Below, in pieces: positions 1-9,405 of a stretch of 64,000 nucleotides of DNA; position 1 is the first letter of the stretch; every line of letters begins with the position of its first letter. This DNA is from CAYFKJ01 sp964528595. GTDB lineage: Bacteria; Pseudomonadota; Alphaproteobacteria; UBA2966. Under the pieces are notes generated by a model, which was not told the origin of the DNA, did not search any database, and was given only the letters and a program-made list of their open reading frames with translations. A program made the position numbers and the translations under genes. The DNA is taken from assembly GCA_964528595.1 (NCBI GenBank), contig CAZGTM010000010.1:1-64000 (forward strand). The letters run 5' to 3'.

Positions 1-2
1 CA

Positions 3-101
3 ATCAAGTTTGTTTTAAGTATCGTATGCGTTGGGCTGATGTACCGAGGGATGGAAGCCCAAAATCTCAAGATCAACCAAATTGTTGCAGCTGTCGACTA
101 A
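3..101 (+). CDS. possible C-terminal end of an upstream gene (partial)
   Basis: An open frame enters the window at its left edge and runs 32 codons to a TAA at 99-101. It would meet ligA tail to tail, with the two stop codons overlapping (ligA stop at 98-100). The readable part has a hydrophobic stretch (IKFVLSIVCVGLMY) followed by a polar tail. Third codon positions are not clearly GC-biased as in the neighbouring genes, and 32 codons is short enough to be chance. No family is recognisable. The call depends on sequence outside the window. Confidence 0.25.
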   Translation: MKFVLSIVCVGLMYRGMEAQNLKINQIVAAVD

Positions 102-2209
102 CCCCCAATTAGCGTCAGCCAATCGTCTTCCGAAAGCGTCGAAACACCCAATTCCGTCGCCTTTTTGAGCTTCGATCCCGCGCCTGGGCCGGCGACGAGG
201 TAATCGGTCTTTTTGGAGACCGAACCCGACACCTTAGCGCCCAGCGCTTCGGCCCTGGCTTTGGCTTCGGCGCGGGTCATGCGCTCCAGGGTGCCGGTGA
301 AAACCACGGTTTTGCCGCTGACGGGGCTGTCGTCCTCGGGAGCGTCGAAGGGTTGGATATCGAGGTGGGCGCGCAGGTTGGCGACCACGTCCGTGTTGTG
401 GGGTTCGGCGAAGAAGGCGACCAGCGACGCGGCGACCTTGGGGCCGATACCGTCGACGTCCATAAGCTCGGCCCAGGCCTCGCCCTCCTCATCGCCCGCC
501 GCCGCCAGGGCGGAGAGCAGGGCATCGGCGTTCTCATAGGTTTTGGCCAGCAACCGCGCCGTGGTTTGTCCGATGTGGGGGATGCCGAGGGCATAGACAA
601 AACGGTCGAGGTCGATGGTTCGGCGTTCATCGACTGCAGCAAACAGGTTTTCAACGCTGAGCGCTCCCCAGCCCTCCTGATCCTGCAGCGGCGGATCGAG
701 CTCGTCGTTGCGGGCGGCCAGGGTGAAGATATCACCCGGCTCCTTCACCAATCCGTTCGCCCAAAACGCAGCAATCTGCTTCTCGCCCAAGCCCTCGATA
801 TCGAAGGCGTTGCGGGAAACGAAGTGGCGCAGCCGCTCTACCGCCTGGGCCTCGCAGACGAGACCGCCGGTGCAGCGCCGCCGGGCCTCCAACTCACCGG
901 TTTTCTCGTCCTTGACGTCGCGCACGGCATGGCTGTCGCAGATCGGGCAGGTGTCGGGAAAGACGAAGGACTTGGCGCCCATGGGCCGCTTCTCCGGCAC
1001 CACGGCCAGGACCTGGGGGATGACATCGCCGGCGCGCTGTACGATCACGGTATCGCCGATGCGGGCGTCGAGTTTCTCGATCATTTCCTCGTTGTGCAGC
1101 GTCGCGTTGGTGACGACAACACCGCCCACCGTGACGGGTTCCAGGCGCGCCACCGGCGTCAGCGTGCCGGTGCGGCCGACCTGGATATCGATGTCGCGCA
1201 GAACGGTCTGGGCCTTTTCGGCGGCGAACTTATGCGCGATGGCCCAGCGCGGGGCGCGGCTGACCATGCCAAGGCGGTCTTGCCAGTCCAGGCGGTCGAC
1301 CTTGTAGACCACGCCGTCGATATCGTAGGGCAGTTCGGCGCGTTGTTCTTCGATGCGCGCGTGGAGCGCCAGGGCCGTCTCCGCATCCGGGCATTTCTCT
1401 GTCAGCGGATTTGTTGAGAAGCCCCAGGCCTTGTAGCGCTCCAGCACGCCCCAGTGGCTTTCCGATGGCAACGCGCTCACCTCACCCCAGGCGTAGGCGA
1501 AAAAGCGCAGTTTGCGCGACGCCGTGATCGACGCATCGATTTGCCTGAGTGATCCCGCCGCCGAGTTGCGCGGATTGGCGTAGATCTGCTTACCGTCCTT
1601 CTCCTGGGCCCGGTTCAGGGCCATGAAATCGTCGCGGCGCATGTAGACCTCGCCGCGCACCTCGATGACATCCGGGATGTCCTTCCCGTCAAGCTTTTCC
1701 GGCAGATCGACGACGGTGCGTAGATTGGCGGTGATGTCTTCCCCCGTCTCGCCGTCACCGCGGGTCGCGCCTTGAACCATCACGCCGGCCTCATAGCGTG
1801 CAGCTGCCGACAGGCCGTCGATCTTCGGTTCGGCGATCAATTCGACCGGCTCATCCTCGGCCAGTCCGAGAAAGCGGCGGACGCGGGCCACAAATTCGGT
1901 GACGTCGTCGGCATCAAAGGCGTTGTCCAACGACAACATGGGTTTGGCATGGCGAACCTTGGCGAAGCCGCTGCCCGGTTCGGCGCCCACCCGCCGGCCG
2001 GGGCTGTCCTGGCGGACAAGGTCGGGAAATTTGGCCTCGAGGGCCGCGTTGCGTTGCCGCAAGGCGTCGTAAGCGGCGTCGGAAACGCTGGGTGCGTCCT
2101 CTTGGTAATAGCGCCGGTCGTGGGCAGCAATTTCCTCGGACAGACGGGCCAATTCCGCCACGGCTTCCATTTCCGTCAGGTCGTCGACCGGAATGCCGGC
2201 TCCGCTCAC
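98..2209 (-). CDS. ligA: NAD-dependent DNA ligase LigA
   Basis: LigA seals nicks in duplex DNA with NAD+ as adenylate donor, in replication and repair in the cytoplasm. The 703-residue length is slightly above the usual 670. Visible in order are the N-terminal Ia domain with the YYQEDAP region, the adenylation domain with the catalytic lysine in AEPKIDGLS (Lys about 129), the OB fold, a four-cysteine zinc finger starting at CPICDSH (about 430), helix-hairpin-helix repeats, and a C-terminal BRCT domain beginning near VVFTGTLERMTR (about 635). The start ATG overlaps the recN stop (ATGA), so the two genes are translationally coupled. It is the last gene of the lpxC-bamD-recN-ligA tail of the division cluster. 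Confidence 0.98.
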   Translation of the reverse strand: MSGAGIPVDDLTEMEAVAELARLSEEIAAHDRRYYQEDAPSVSDAAYDALRQRNAALEAKFPDLVRQDSPGRRVGAEPGSGFAKVRHAKPMLSLDNAFDADDVTEFVARVRRFLGLAEDEPVELIAEPKIDGLSAAARYEAGVMVQGATRGDGETGEDITANLRTVVDLPEKLDGKDIPDVIEVRGEVYMRRDDFMALNRAQEKDGKQIYANPRNSAAGSLRQIDASITASRKLRFFAYAWGEVSALPSESHWGVLERYKAWGFSTNPLTEKCPDAETALALHARIEEQRAELPYDIDGVVYKVDRLDWQDRLGMVSRAPRWAIAHKFAAEKAQTVLRDIDIQVGRTGTLTPVARLEPVTVGGVVVTNATLHNEEMIEKLDARIGDTVIVQRAGDVIPQVLAVVPEKRPMGAKSFVFPDTCPICDSHAVRDVKDEKTGELEARRRCTGGLVCEAQAVERLRHFVSRNAFDIEGLGEKQIAAFWANGLVKEPGDIFTLAARNDELDPPLQDQEGWGALSVENLFAAVDERRTIDLDRFVYALGIPHIGQTTARLLAKTYENADALLSALAAAGDEEGEAWAELMDVDGIGPKVAASLVAFFAEPHNTDVVANLRAHLDIQPFDAPEDDSPVSGKTVVFTGTLERMTRAEAKARAEALGAKVSGSVSKKTDYLVAGPGAGSKLKKATELGVSTLSEDDWLTLIGG

Positions 2210-3876
2210 GAAGCCTGACCCGCGATCAGACTGTCGGCCGCCGCCCGCGCCTCGTCCGTGACCGTGGCGCCGGCCAGCATGCGGGCCAACTCCTCGCGCC
2301 GCGCCGCGTCGTCAAGTTCGCTGACATCGGTCACGGTCGATTTGCCCTTGGCCTGCTTCTCGACCCGCCAATGGTGGCTGCCGCGGGCCGCCACCTGTGG
2401 CGAATGGGTGACGACCAGAACCTGGGCATCCTCCGCCAGCCGCGCCAGGCGCTCGCCCACCGCATCCGCCGTGGCGCCGCCGATGCCGCTGTCGACTTCG
2501 TCGAAAATCAGTGTCGGCGTGGTCTTGCCGGCGGCCAGCACCACCTTCAGCGCCAACAGGAAGCGACTGAGCTCACCACCCGAGGCGACGCGGGTGAGCG
2601 GTCCCGGCGGCTGGCCGGGATTGGTCGCCACCTCGAACACCACACGATCGGCGCCGTCGCGGCCCCAGGCGCTTTCCTCCAGACCCTCGACGATGGTGCG
2701 GAAGCGCGCTTTCTCGAGCTTCAGCGGACCCAGCTCGGCGTCGACCGCCTTGTCCAGCTTCGAAGCCGCACGCCGGCGCGCCTTTGACAAATCATCCGCA
2801 ACAGCAACATAGGCTTGTCGCGCCGCCTCCGCGTACTGCTGCAGGCCACCGATATGCGCGTCGCCGCCGTCGATGGCCGCAAGACGATCGGCGAAGGTTT
2901 GGCGCAAGTCAGCCAGTCCGTCGACGTCGATGCGGTGCTTGCGGGCGAGCTCACGCAGTTTGAACAGCCGTTCCTCGATCCCCGCCAGGCGCTCCGGCGA
3001 GGCGATGAACTCCCGCGCCGCCTCTTCCACCGTCGCCGCCGCCTCGGCGGCTTCGATGGAGGCGCGCTCCAAGGCTTGTAGGGTTGTATCGAGCCTGCCT
3101 GCCGCTTTATCCGCCACCCGTTCCAGCGCCCGTTCGGCGTCACGCAGCCGGGCGGCCGCCCCTTCCGCGCCGCCCAGCGCTGCTTCCGCGGCGGTTACGG
3201 CATCGGCCAGGCTTTCGCCGTTCATCAGAAGCGTCCGGGTTTCGGCCAGCGTATCCTCTTCGCCCGGCTGGGGTTCAACCTCATCCAATTCGGCCAGCAC
3301 GTGACGCAGGTAATCCTCGTCGTCGCGCGCCGTGGCGAGAGTTGCTTCCGCCTCGGCGAGCGCTTCACGGGCGGCTTTCATTTCGTCAAACGCGGTCCGC
3401 ACGGCGGCGGCCTTGCCGGTGGTGCCGCCGAATTCGTCCAACAGGCCACGATGGGTCGAAGCATCGAGCAGACCGTAGCGGTCGTGCTGGCCCTGAATTT
3501 CGACCAGACATTCACCCAGTTCACGCATCAGGCCGACGCTGATGGACTGGTCGTTGGCAAAAGCGCGGCTGCGGCCGTCCTTGCCGACGACGCGGCGGAT
3601 GACAAGATCGCCGTCTTCATCAAGGTCGTGCTCGGCCAGCAAGGCGCGCGCGGGGTGCCCTTCGGGCAGGAAGAACGCCGCCGTCACCTGTCCCTTGTCG
3701 GCGCCGTGACGGACAAGATTGGAATCGGCCCGGTTGCCGAGACAGAGACCCAAGCTGTCCAGGAGAATGGACTTGCCGGCTCCGGTTTCCCCGGTCAAGA
3801 CGCCCAGGCCGCCGTGAACCTCCAGATCGAGGCGTTCGATCAAAACAATGTCGCGGATGGTCAAACCGGCGAGCAC
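2206..3876 (-). CDS. recN: DNA repair protein RecN
   Basis: RecN is an SMC-like ATPase that acts early in recombinational repair of double-strand breaks. The 556-residue protein has the Walker A motif GETGAGKS at residues 29-36, a long alanine/glutamate-rich coiled coil in the middle, and a C-terminal ATPase half with the signature region VASGGELSRFLLALK and the Walker B segment LIFDEVDSGIGG. It lies 12 bases downstream of bamD and overlaps ligA by four bases. This position, between bamD and ligA, is conserved in many alphaproteobacteria. No LexA box was identified directly upstream, which fits transcription from the lpxC-bamD side. Confidence 0.97.
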   Translation of the reverse strand: MLAGLTIRDIVLIERLDLEVHGGLGVLTGETGAGKSILLDSLGLCLGNRADSNLVRHGADKGQVTAAFFLPEGHPARALLAEHDLDEDGDLVIRRVVGKDGRSRAFANDQSISVGLMRELGECLVEIQGQHDRYGLLDASTHRGLLDEFGGTTGKAAAVRTAFDEMKAAREALAEAEATLATARDDEDYLRHVLAELDEVEPQPGEEDTLAETRTLLMNGESLADAVTAAEAALGGAEGAAARLRDAERALERVADKAAGRLDTTLQALERASIEAAEAAATVEEAAREFIASPERLAGIEERLFKLRELARKHRIDVDGLADLRQTFADRLAAIDGGDAHIGGLQQYAEAARQAYVAVADDLSKARRRAASKLDKAVDAELGPLKLEKARFRTIVEGLEESAWGRDGADRVVFEVATNPGQPPGPLTRVASGGELSRFLLALKVVLAAGKTTPTLIFDEVDSGIGGATADAVGERLARLAEDAQVLVVTHSPQVAARGSHHWRVEKQAKGKSTVTDVSELDDAARREELARMLAGATVTDEARAAADSLIAGQAS

Positions 3877-3888
3877 GCTAAGCCCAAG

Positions 3889-4713
3889 CTAAAATACGGT
3901 ATTCCAGATCCGGCTGATCCAGGACTGGTCATCGGGCGCCGGTTCGAGGTCTGCACCCGTCAGCAGGACATAGGAATCACGATACCAGGAGCTGCCCGGA
4001 AAATTGTAGCCCAGCACGGCAGCGGTGGCCTGGGCTTCGTTGACGATGCCGAGCGAAAGGTAGCATTCGTTCAAACGGTGAAGAGCCTCCGGCACGTGGT
4101 CCGTCGTCTGGAACTTCTCCACCACGACCCGGAAACGGTTGATCGCCGCAGAGAACTGCCGCCGCTTCAGATAAAAACGGCCGATTTCCATTTCCTTGCC
4201 TGCCAGGTGGTTCCTCGCCAGATCGATCTTGAGGTTGGCGTCCCGGGCATATTCGCTTCGGGGATAACGCCGGACAACCTCGTTCAGGGTGCGGAGTGCC
4301 AATTCAGTAATCTTTTGGTCGCGGCCGACGTCGATGATCTGCTCGTAATAGCTGATGGCGATCAGGTAGTGGGCGTAGGGCGTGTCCTCATGTCCGGGAT
4401 GCAGTTGTACGAAGCGCTCGGCGGCAATTATCGCTTGGTCGTATTCGTTCTGCTGGTAGAAGGCGTAAGCCGCCATGAGCTGGGCTCGGGTCGCCCACGG
4501 TGAATAGGGATGCTGGCGTTCGACTTCGTCGAAACCGGCTGCAGCCTCCTTATAGTTTCCCGCCACCAAGGCGTCGGACGCCTCATTGTAGAGTTCGTGA
4601 ACGGGCCGCTCGACATACTCTTCCACGGCCTTTCCCGTGCAGCCGCCAAGCATCAGCAATAGCCCCAAGCATCCGCCCACTATGATTGAACGGGCGCCAT
4701 GGGCATTCGTCAT
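3889..4713 (-). CDS. bamD: outer membrane assembly lipoprotein BamD (ComL/YfiO)
   Basis: BamD is the essential lipoprotein partner of BamA in inserting beta-barrel proteins into the outer membrane. The chosen start gives MTNAHGARSII followed by a hydrophobic signal segment ending in the lipobox LGGC, so the mature protein begins at that cysteine. The rest is a chain of tetratricopeptide-like repeats (HPYSPWATRAQLMAAYAFYQ, YPRSEYARDANLKIDLARNHL), the TPR fold characteristic of BamD. Starts up to 45 codons further upstream are possible (to 4848); none has a convincing ribosome-binding site. The choice of 4713 gives the most normal signal peptide. It lies between lpxC and recN. Confidence 0.93.
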   Translation of the reverse strand: MTNAHGARSIIVGGCLGLLLMLGGCTGKAVEEYVERPVHELYNEASDALVAGNYKEAAAGFDEVERQHPYSPWATRAQLMAAYAFYQQNEYDQAIIAAERFVQLHPGHEDTPYAHYLIAISYYEQIIDVGRDQKITELALRTLNEVVRRYPRSEYARDANLKIDLARNHLAGKEMEIGRFYLKRRQFSAAINRFRVVVEKFQTTDHVPEALHRLNECYLSLGIVNEAQATAAVLGYNFPGSSWYRDSYVLLTGADLEPAPDDQSWISRIWNTVF

Positions 4714-4905
4714 TCGACGGGCGGGTGTTTGCCGGATTGATCGCATGTGTTGATTGAGATTACCCGTGTGATTGCGCATATGACTGGCTGCATCCCTGAG
4801 GACCGCCCGGACTATAGCATGAGCGTTTTCCGCCCGCACAGCGCCCAATCGTCAAAATGGAGAATTATCCGGCCGGCAATGGGGTCTTGCAGGCGGTAGC
4901 CGCAA

Positions 4906-5853
4906 TCAGGCGATTGCGGCAGCCGGTTCGGCGTCCCAAACGGGTTCTTCGTCCGCTACGTCATCGATAACGGGCTGAGACACCCATTCCCATGCCGTGG
5001 CGTCGGCAAACAACGCCCGCAGCAAAAGATTATTCATTTCATGGCCCGCGCGGATGCCTTCATAACGTCCGATGACGGGTGCGCCGGCAAGAAATAGGTC
5101 GCCGACGGCATCCAACGCCTTGTGGCGGGCGAATTCGTCCTCGAAACGTAGACCATCGTCGTTCATGACGCCGTCGTCACCGATAACAACGGCATTATCC
5201 AATGATCCACCCCGGCCCAGGCCGCGTGCCTGCATGGCGGCAACCTCGTGGAGGAAACCAAAAGTTCGGGCACGGCACAATTCGTCCTTGAACGTCATGG
5301 TGGCCGAATCGAACGTGCAGGTCTGGTGGGCGACATAGGGACTGTCGAAATCGATTTCGAAGTTCAGTGTAAAGCGCTCGGCAGGCCGCAGCGTTACGGT
5401 TCGGCCCTTGTCCTCGACGCTGACGGGCTTGAGAATACGGATCATGCGTCGCGCTGAGTCTTGTACTTCAATACCGGCGCACTCGATTAGGAAAACGAAC
5501 GGCGCGCTTGAACCATCCATAATCGGCACTTCGCCACCGTCCAATTCGACTATCGCGTTGTCAATGCCACAGCCGGCAAACGCCGCCATGAGATGTTCGA
5601 CCGTCGCAATGCTGGTGCCGTGATCGTTACTCAGCGTCGTGCCGAGCATGGTTTCGGAGACCCGGTCCCAAAGGCCCGGAATGTCCGCCACCGCCGCGTC
5701 GACGTCACAGCGGCGAAACAGGATGCCCGTGTTGGCGTCGGCGGGAAGCAAAGTCATCGAGACAGTAGCGCCGCTATGAACGCCAACGCCGGTGCAACTG
5801 ATCCGGTTGCGCAGCGTACGTTGACGTGACGAACCAGCGTCGCCTAATCCCAC
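4906..5853 (-). CDS. lpxC: UDP-3-O-acyl-N-acetylglucosamine deacetylase LpxC
   Basis: LpxC carries out the committed, zinc-dependent deacetylation step of lipid A synthesis. The 315-residue protein shows the zinc ligands His87 (in TVEHLMAA), His244 and Asp248 (in HKALDAVGDL), and the later His271 in GHEMNN. The GSSAPFVF and GRGGSLDNAVV segments of the family are present. The product begins MGLGDAGSSRQRTL, followed by the conserved TGVGVHSG. It sits downstream of ftsZ after a 319-base spacer, the usual arrangement in proteobacteria, so it may have its own promoter in that spacer as well as read-through from the division operon. Confidence 0.97.
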   Translation of the reverse strand: MGLGDAGSSRQRTLRNRISCTGVGVHSGATVSMTLLPADANTGILFRRCDVDAAVADIPGLWDRVSETMLGTTLSNDHGTSIATVEHLMAAFAGCGIDNAIVELDGGEVPIMDGSSAPFVFLIECAGIEVQDSARRMIRILKPVSVEDKGRTVTLRPAERFTLNFEIDFDSPYVAHQTCTFDSATMTFKDELCRARTFGFLHEVAAMQARGLGRGGSLDNAVVIGDDGVMNDDGLRFEDEFARHKALDAVGDLFLAGAPVIGRYEGIRAGHEMNNLLLRALFADATAWEWVSQPVIDDVADEEPVWDAEPAAAIA

Positions 5854-6172
5854 GGCGCTTTGGTCAGAGGGGAATTCCAGGGTTTCGTGTTCGTTGGCGT
5901 GGATAGAAATCGACTTGCTCCCGGCCCTCCGCTCGGCGCCTCAACTGCGGGCGCGGTGATCAGCGGGCAAACTGATGAATATTTCGCAGAGGACCGAAAC
6001 CCTCATCAAGGTTTGTATCAGTCCGTATTGCACCGCACCAATCACACTTTATGTCGATTTGTTACGGCTTTGTAATAGTCTGTAACTTAGACTCACCAAG
6101 CGTTACGGGGCGGCGCCGAAGCACCGCCCCGCATAAACGTGAGGATGAGGTTCACGTCAATCTTGAAACGCC
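5854..6172. other. spacer between ftsZ and lpxC
   Basis: This 319-base stretch has no credible coding frame. It is relatively AT-rich in its middle (about 6040-6090) compared with the flanking genes. It contains one strong GC hairpin near the ftsZ end and probably the lpxC promoter, although no clear -35/-10 pair could be settled by eye. Confidence 0.6.
6106..6131 (-). terminator. GC-rich hairpin after ftsZ
   Basis: CGGGGCGG (6106-6113) and CCGCCCCG (6124-6131) form a perfect 8-bp stem with a 10-base loop, 41 bases past the ftsZ stop. On the minus strand it is not followed by a clear T run, so it is either a weak or Rho-assisted terminator or an RNA-stabilising 3' hairpin. Confidence 0.45.
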
Positions 6173-7975
6173 CTAATTGGCCTGGCGCCGCAGGAACGCC
6201 GGAATTTCGAGGACATCCTCTTCCGGCGGCGGTGCCAGACGGTCGGCCGGGTCGATCTCGGGAGTCGGTGCCGAAATCTTGGCCTCGACGCTGGGCGCCG
6301 CAGGCGCCACCGGAGTCTCAGGTGCCGCTGAAGCAGGTTTTTCTTCAGTCGCCTGGCTTTCATCCAAGGTCAGCGCTGTTTCCGGCTCCGTCGGCGTCTC
6401 TATCGTTGGCTCCTGAACCGGTATGGAAGCAGCTTCGGGAACCTCGGGAGCTTGCTCCTTCGGGCGGGCGCGACCGGTACCCGTCATCCGCTCCAACAGG
6501 CTCGGCCCGCGCGATACCTTTTTCTCCGGCGCCGCACCATTGGTCAGAGCGGCTTCGGAAAACGGTTCGGGCCGGTTGGTGGTGCGGGCCTCGCCGGCAC
6601 CCGGCGTCATGGCCGGACGTGCGATAAACGAATCCCGCTCCGCCTTTGGGGCTTCGATTTCCGGTTCTACCTTGGGCGGCGTAATTTCCGCCTTGGGCTC
6701 CGGCTTCGGCGTCGGTGTCGGCATGGCCGACTGGGTAATCGGCGGCGACAAGGCCGACGGGACCATCGGTTTATAGTCCTCCGCCATTTCCGGTTCGGGC
6801 ATGGCCAAAGCCTGGGCCTGACCACCCATGGACGCCGACGGCGCCGGTGTCCCTAGCGACGCGGACGGCGCACTGCCGAGATCAAGCGCCGGCTGCCCCA
6901 TCATCGGTTGGCCCAAGGCGGCCGCCGGAACCTCCGGAGTCGCCGCGCGGTCGACCGAATCGGCGCCGCCGACGACCTGAAGCTTGGGCAGCGGGTTGGC
7001 GGCCAATCCTTCTGCCTCGATACCGGTCGCGACGATGGAAACGCGCATCTGGCCTTCCAGCGCTTCATCGAAGGTCGAACCGAAGATGATATTGGCGTTG
7101 TCGTCGACCTCCTCGCGGATGCGGTTGGCGGCCTCGTCGACCTCATAAAGCGTCATGTCCATGCCGCCGGTGATATTGATCAGAACGCCGTGGGCACCCT
7201 TCATCGAGACATCGTCCAGCAGCGGGTTGGCGATGGCGGCTTCGGCGGCGTCGGTGGCGCGTTTCTCGCCCTCGGCCTCGCCGGTGCCCATCATGGCCTT
7301 GCCCATTTCGCCCATCACGGCGCGAACGTCGGCAAAATCCAAATTGATCAGGCCCGGCATCACCATCAGATCGGTGACACCCCTGACGCCGGAATAAAGC
7401 ACGTCGTCCGCCATCTTGAAGGCATCGGCGAACGTCGTCTTTTCGTTGGCCACGCGGAACAGGTTCTGATTGGGAATGATAATCAGCGTATCGACGTGGT
7501 TTTGCAGTTCTTCCATGCCGGCCTCGGCAATCGCCATGCGGTGATTGCCTTCGAAATGGAAGGGTTTGGTCACGACGCCGACCGTCAGCATACCGGCGGC
7601 GCGGGCCGCCTGGGCAACCACGGGCGCAGCGCCCGTGCCGGTCCCGCCGCCCATGCCGGCCGTGATAAACACCATGTGGCTGCCCTGGATGTGATCCATG
7701 ATCTCATCCAAAGCTTCATGGGCTGCGGCGTGCCCGACTTCGGGCCTTGAACCGGCGCCGAGACCCTGGGTCACGGTGACGCCCAATTGAACGCGGCGCT
7801 CGGTGAGCGACTGGCTTAACGCCTGGGCATCGGTGTTGGTCACGACGAATTCGACACCCTCCAGGTGGGCGCCGATCATGTTGTTGACAGCGTTGCCGCC
7901 GGCACCGCCGACCCCAACGACGGTTATTCTCGGTTTCAGTTCGGTCGTCTCAGGCATAGTCAGGTTGATGGACAT
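6173..7975 (-). CDS. ftsZ: cell division protein FtsZ
   Basis: FtsZ is the tubulin-like GTPase that forms the division ring. The conserved GTPase core covers roughly residues 1-320, with the nucleotide-binding signature GMGGGTGTGAAP at 107-118 and GVGGAGGNAVNNM near residue 21. It is followed by an unusually long, proline-, alanine- and glutamate-rich linker of about 260 residues and the C-terminal conserved peptide LEIPAFLRRQAN, the docking site for FtsA and other partners. The total is 600 residues, in the long class seen in alphaproteobacteria. The start at 7975 (MSINLTMPE) is chosen because GGAGG lies just upstream at a good distance; a GTG four codons earlier would put that site inside the gene. 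Confidence 0.98.
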   Translation of the reverse strand: MSINLTMPETTELKPRITVVGVGGAGGNAVNNMIGAHLEGVEFVVTNTDAQALSQSLTERRVQLGVTVTQGLGAGSRPEVGHAAAHEALDEIMDHIQGSHMVFITAGMGGGTGTGAAPVVAQAARAAGMLTVGVVTKPFHFEGNHRMAIAEAGMEELQNHVDTLIIIPNQNLFRVANEKTTFADAFKMADDVLYSGVRGVTDLMVMPGLINLDFADVRAVMGEMGKAMMGTGEAEGEKRATDAAEAAIANPLLDDVSMKGAHGVLINITGGMDMTLYEVDEAANRIREEVDDNANIIFGSTFDEALEGQMRVSIVATGIEAEGLAANPLPKLQVVGGADSVDRAATPEVPAAALGQPMMGQPALDLGSAPSASLGTPAPSASMGGQAQALAMPEPEMAEDYKPMVPSALSPPITQSAMPTPTPKPEPKAEITPPKVEPEIEAPKAERDSFIARPAMTPGAGEARTTNRPEPFSEAALTNGAAPEKKVSRGPSLLERMTGTGRARPKEQAPEVPEAASIPVQEPTIETPTEPETALTLDESQATEEKPASAAPETPVAPAAPSVEAKISAPTPEIDPADRLAPPPEEDVLEIPAFLRRQAN

Positions 7976-8081
7976 TTTGGCCTCCACATTACTATTTGGT
8001 GGACTGTTAATTTCCTAATCTCAAAGCTCTCTTCCGCGCCTTCCTCTGGCGTGCCGGTTGCCCCGGCCTTCGCGTTTTTCG

Positions 8082-9353
8082 TCAAAAGTTCTCCCTCAGC
8101 CACTTCCCCAGGCGGCCGAAGCCGCCGTTTGCGTGTTCATCTTCGGCCGGTACGGCCAGCGCCTCGGCCATGCCGAGCGCGCCGTAGCAGATCAGGCCCG
8201 CGCAGGTGGCGAAGGCGGGACCGCCGGTTGCCTCGGCCAAGCCCTGAATGCGTATCGGACGGCCGATGCGGACTTGTTTGTCGAGCACCCTTTGCGCCAG
8301 TTCGCGCACGCCCTGGAGCTGGCTGGCGCCGCCCGTCAGAACGACGCGCCGGCCGGCGATGCGATCCATGCCCGCTTGCGCCAGGCGGTCGCGCACCAAT
8401 TCCAGGGTTTCTTCAAGGCGCGGCTGGATGATGCCCACCAAAGCCGAGCGCGGAATGTGATTGGGTTCCGCCTGGTCGGATTCGCCAACCTGCGGCACAT
8501 CGATCAGTTCACGGTCGTCGGCTGGGCTGGCGATGGCGCTGCCGTAAAGGGTCTTCATGCGTTCGGCATGGCCTGTCGGCGTCGCCAAACCGCGGGCGAT
8601 ATCGTTCGTCACATGCTGGCCGCCAACCGGAACGACGTCGGCGAAAATCAGGCTGCCGTCGTAAAACACCGCCGACGAGGTCGTGCCGCCGCCCATTTCA
8701 ATGAGCGTCACGCCGAGGTCGCGTTCGTCCTCGACCAAGGTGGCCAGACCGGCGGCGTAGGAAGAAACCACAGTGCTGCCGATCTCGAGATGACCGCGTT
8801 CGATGCAGCTTTGCAAATTGCGCAAAGGTCCGCTCGACGCCGTGACGATATGCATGTTGACGCCGAGGCGGTCGGCGAACATGCCGCGGGGATCGCGGAT
8901 GCCGCCCATGGCGTCGACCGTATACGAGACCGGAATGGCGTGAACCACCTCGCGCTCGCCCGGTTCGGCCCGAGCCATGCCCTGGTGGAGGACGCGCCGC
9001 AAATCGCGGTCGTCGATTTCGCCGCCCGCCACCGGGACGTCGACGCCCACGGTATGGGAGGCAGGGTCACCGGCCGACAGGTTGACCAGAACATGGCGAA
9101 TTTTTTCCTCGGCCATGCGTTCGGCGGCATCGACGGCGGCGCGGATGGAGGTTTCCACCGCTTCCATGTCGGCGACGGCGCCGGCCCGAAGGCCGCGCGA
9201 TACCTGATGACCGATGCCGGCGACCCGAACCTTGTTTTCCCCCACGACGCGGCCGATGAAGCAGCAGACCTTCGTCGTGCCGATGTCCAAAGCCGCCACC
9301 ACGCCGTTTTTCATGGGTGCGCCGCTGCCGGTATTCGGTAGGCCTAGCGCCAT
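8082..9353 (-). CDS. ftsA: cell division protein FtsA
   Basis: FtsA is the actin-like ATPase that tethers FtsZ filaments to the membrane. The 423-residue protein has the phosphate-1 motif AALDIGTTKVCCFIG near its start, the SHS2 insertion, the phosphate-2 segment LIEMGGGTTSSAVF, and the adenosine motif VVLTGGASQLQGV. It ends in an amphipathic helix, GRLGKWLRENF, the membrane-targeting sequence expected for FtsA. A GC-rich GGGG site precedes the ATG at 9353. A second in-frame ATG at 9314, just before the conserved core, lacks a ribosome-binding site. It is separated from ftsZ by 106 bases, room for an extra ftsZ promoter. Confidence 0.97.
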   Translation of the reverse strand: MALGLPNTGSGAPMKNGVVAALDIGTTKVCCFIGRVVGENKVRVAGIGHQVSRGLRAGAVADMEAVETSIRAAVDAAERMAEEKIRHVLVNLSAGDPASHTVGVDVPVAGGEIDDRDLRRVLHQGMARAEPGEREVVHAIPVSYTVDAMGGIRDPRGMFADRLGVNMHIVTASSGPLRNLQSCIERGHLEIGSTVVSSYAAGLATLVEDERDLGVTLIEMGGGTTSSAVFYDGSLIFADVVPVGGQHVTNDIARGLATPTGHAERMKTLYGSAIASPADDRELIDVPQVGESDQAEPNHIPRSALVGIIQPRLEETLELVRDRLAQAGMDRIAGRRVVLTGGASQLQGVRELAQRVLDKQVRIGRPIRIQGLAEATGGPAFATCAGLICYGALGMAEALAVPAEDEHANGGFGRLGKWLRENF

Positions 9354-9405
9354 GTTCGGGCCCCCCGCGCCGGCTGGTTTACGTTGTTCGTGCGTTTCTT
9401 CTTAT

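Noticed and set aside
353..1417. Long plus-strand frame opposite ligA, and similar long frames opposite recN, ftsZ, murC, ftsA and metH
   Set aside because: Mirror frames of strong GC-biased genes; compositions rich in Arg, His and Gly with no domain, and the opposite strands hold conserved genes.
6106..6131. Firm intrinsic terminator for ftsZ
   Set aside because: The stem is strong but lacks a following T tract, so it is only listed as a hairpin with moderate confidence.
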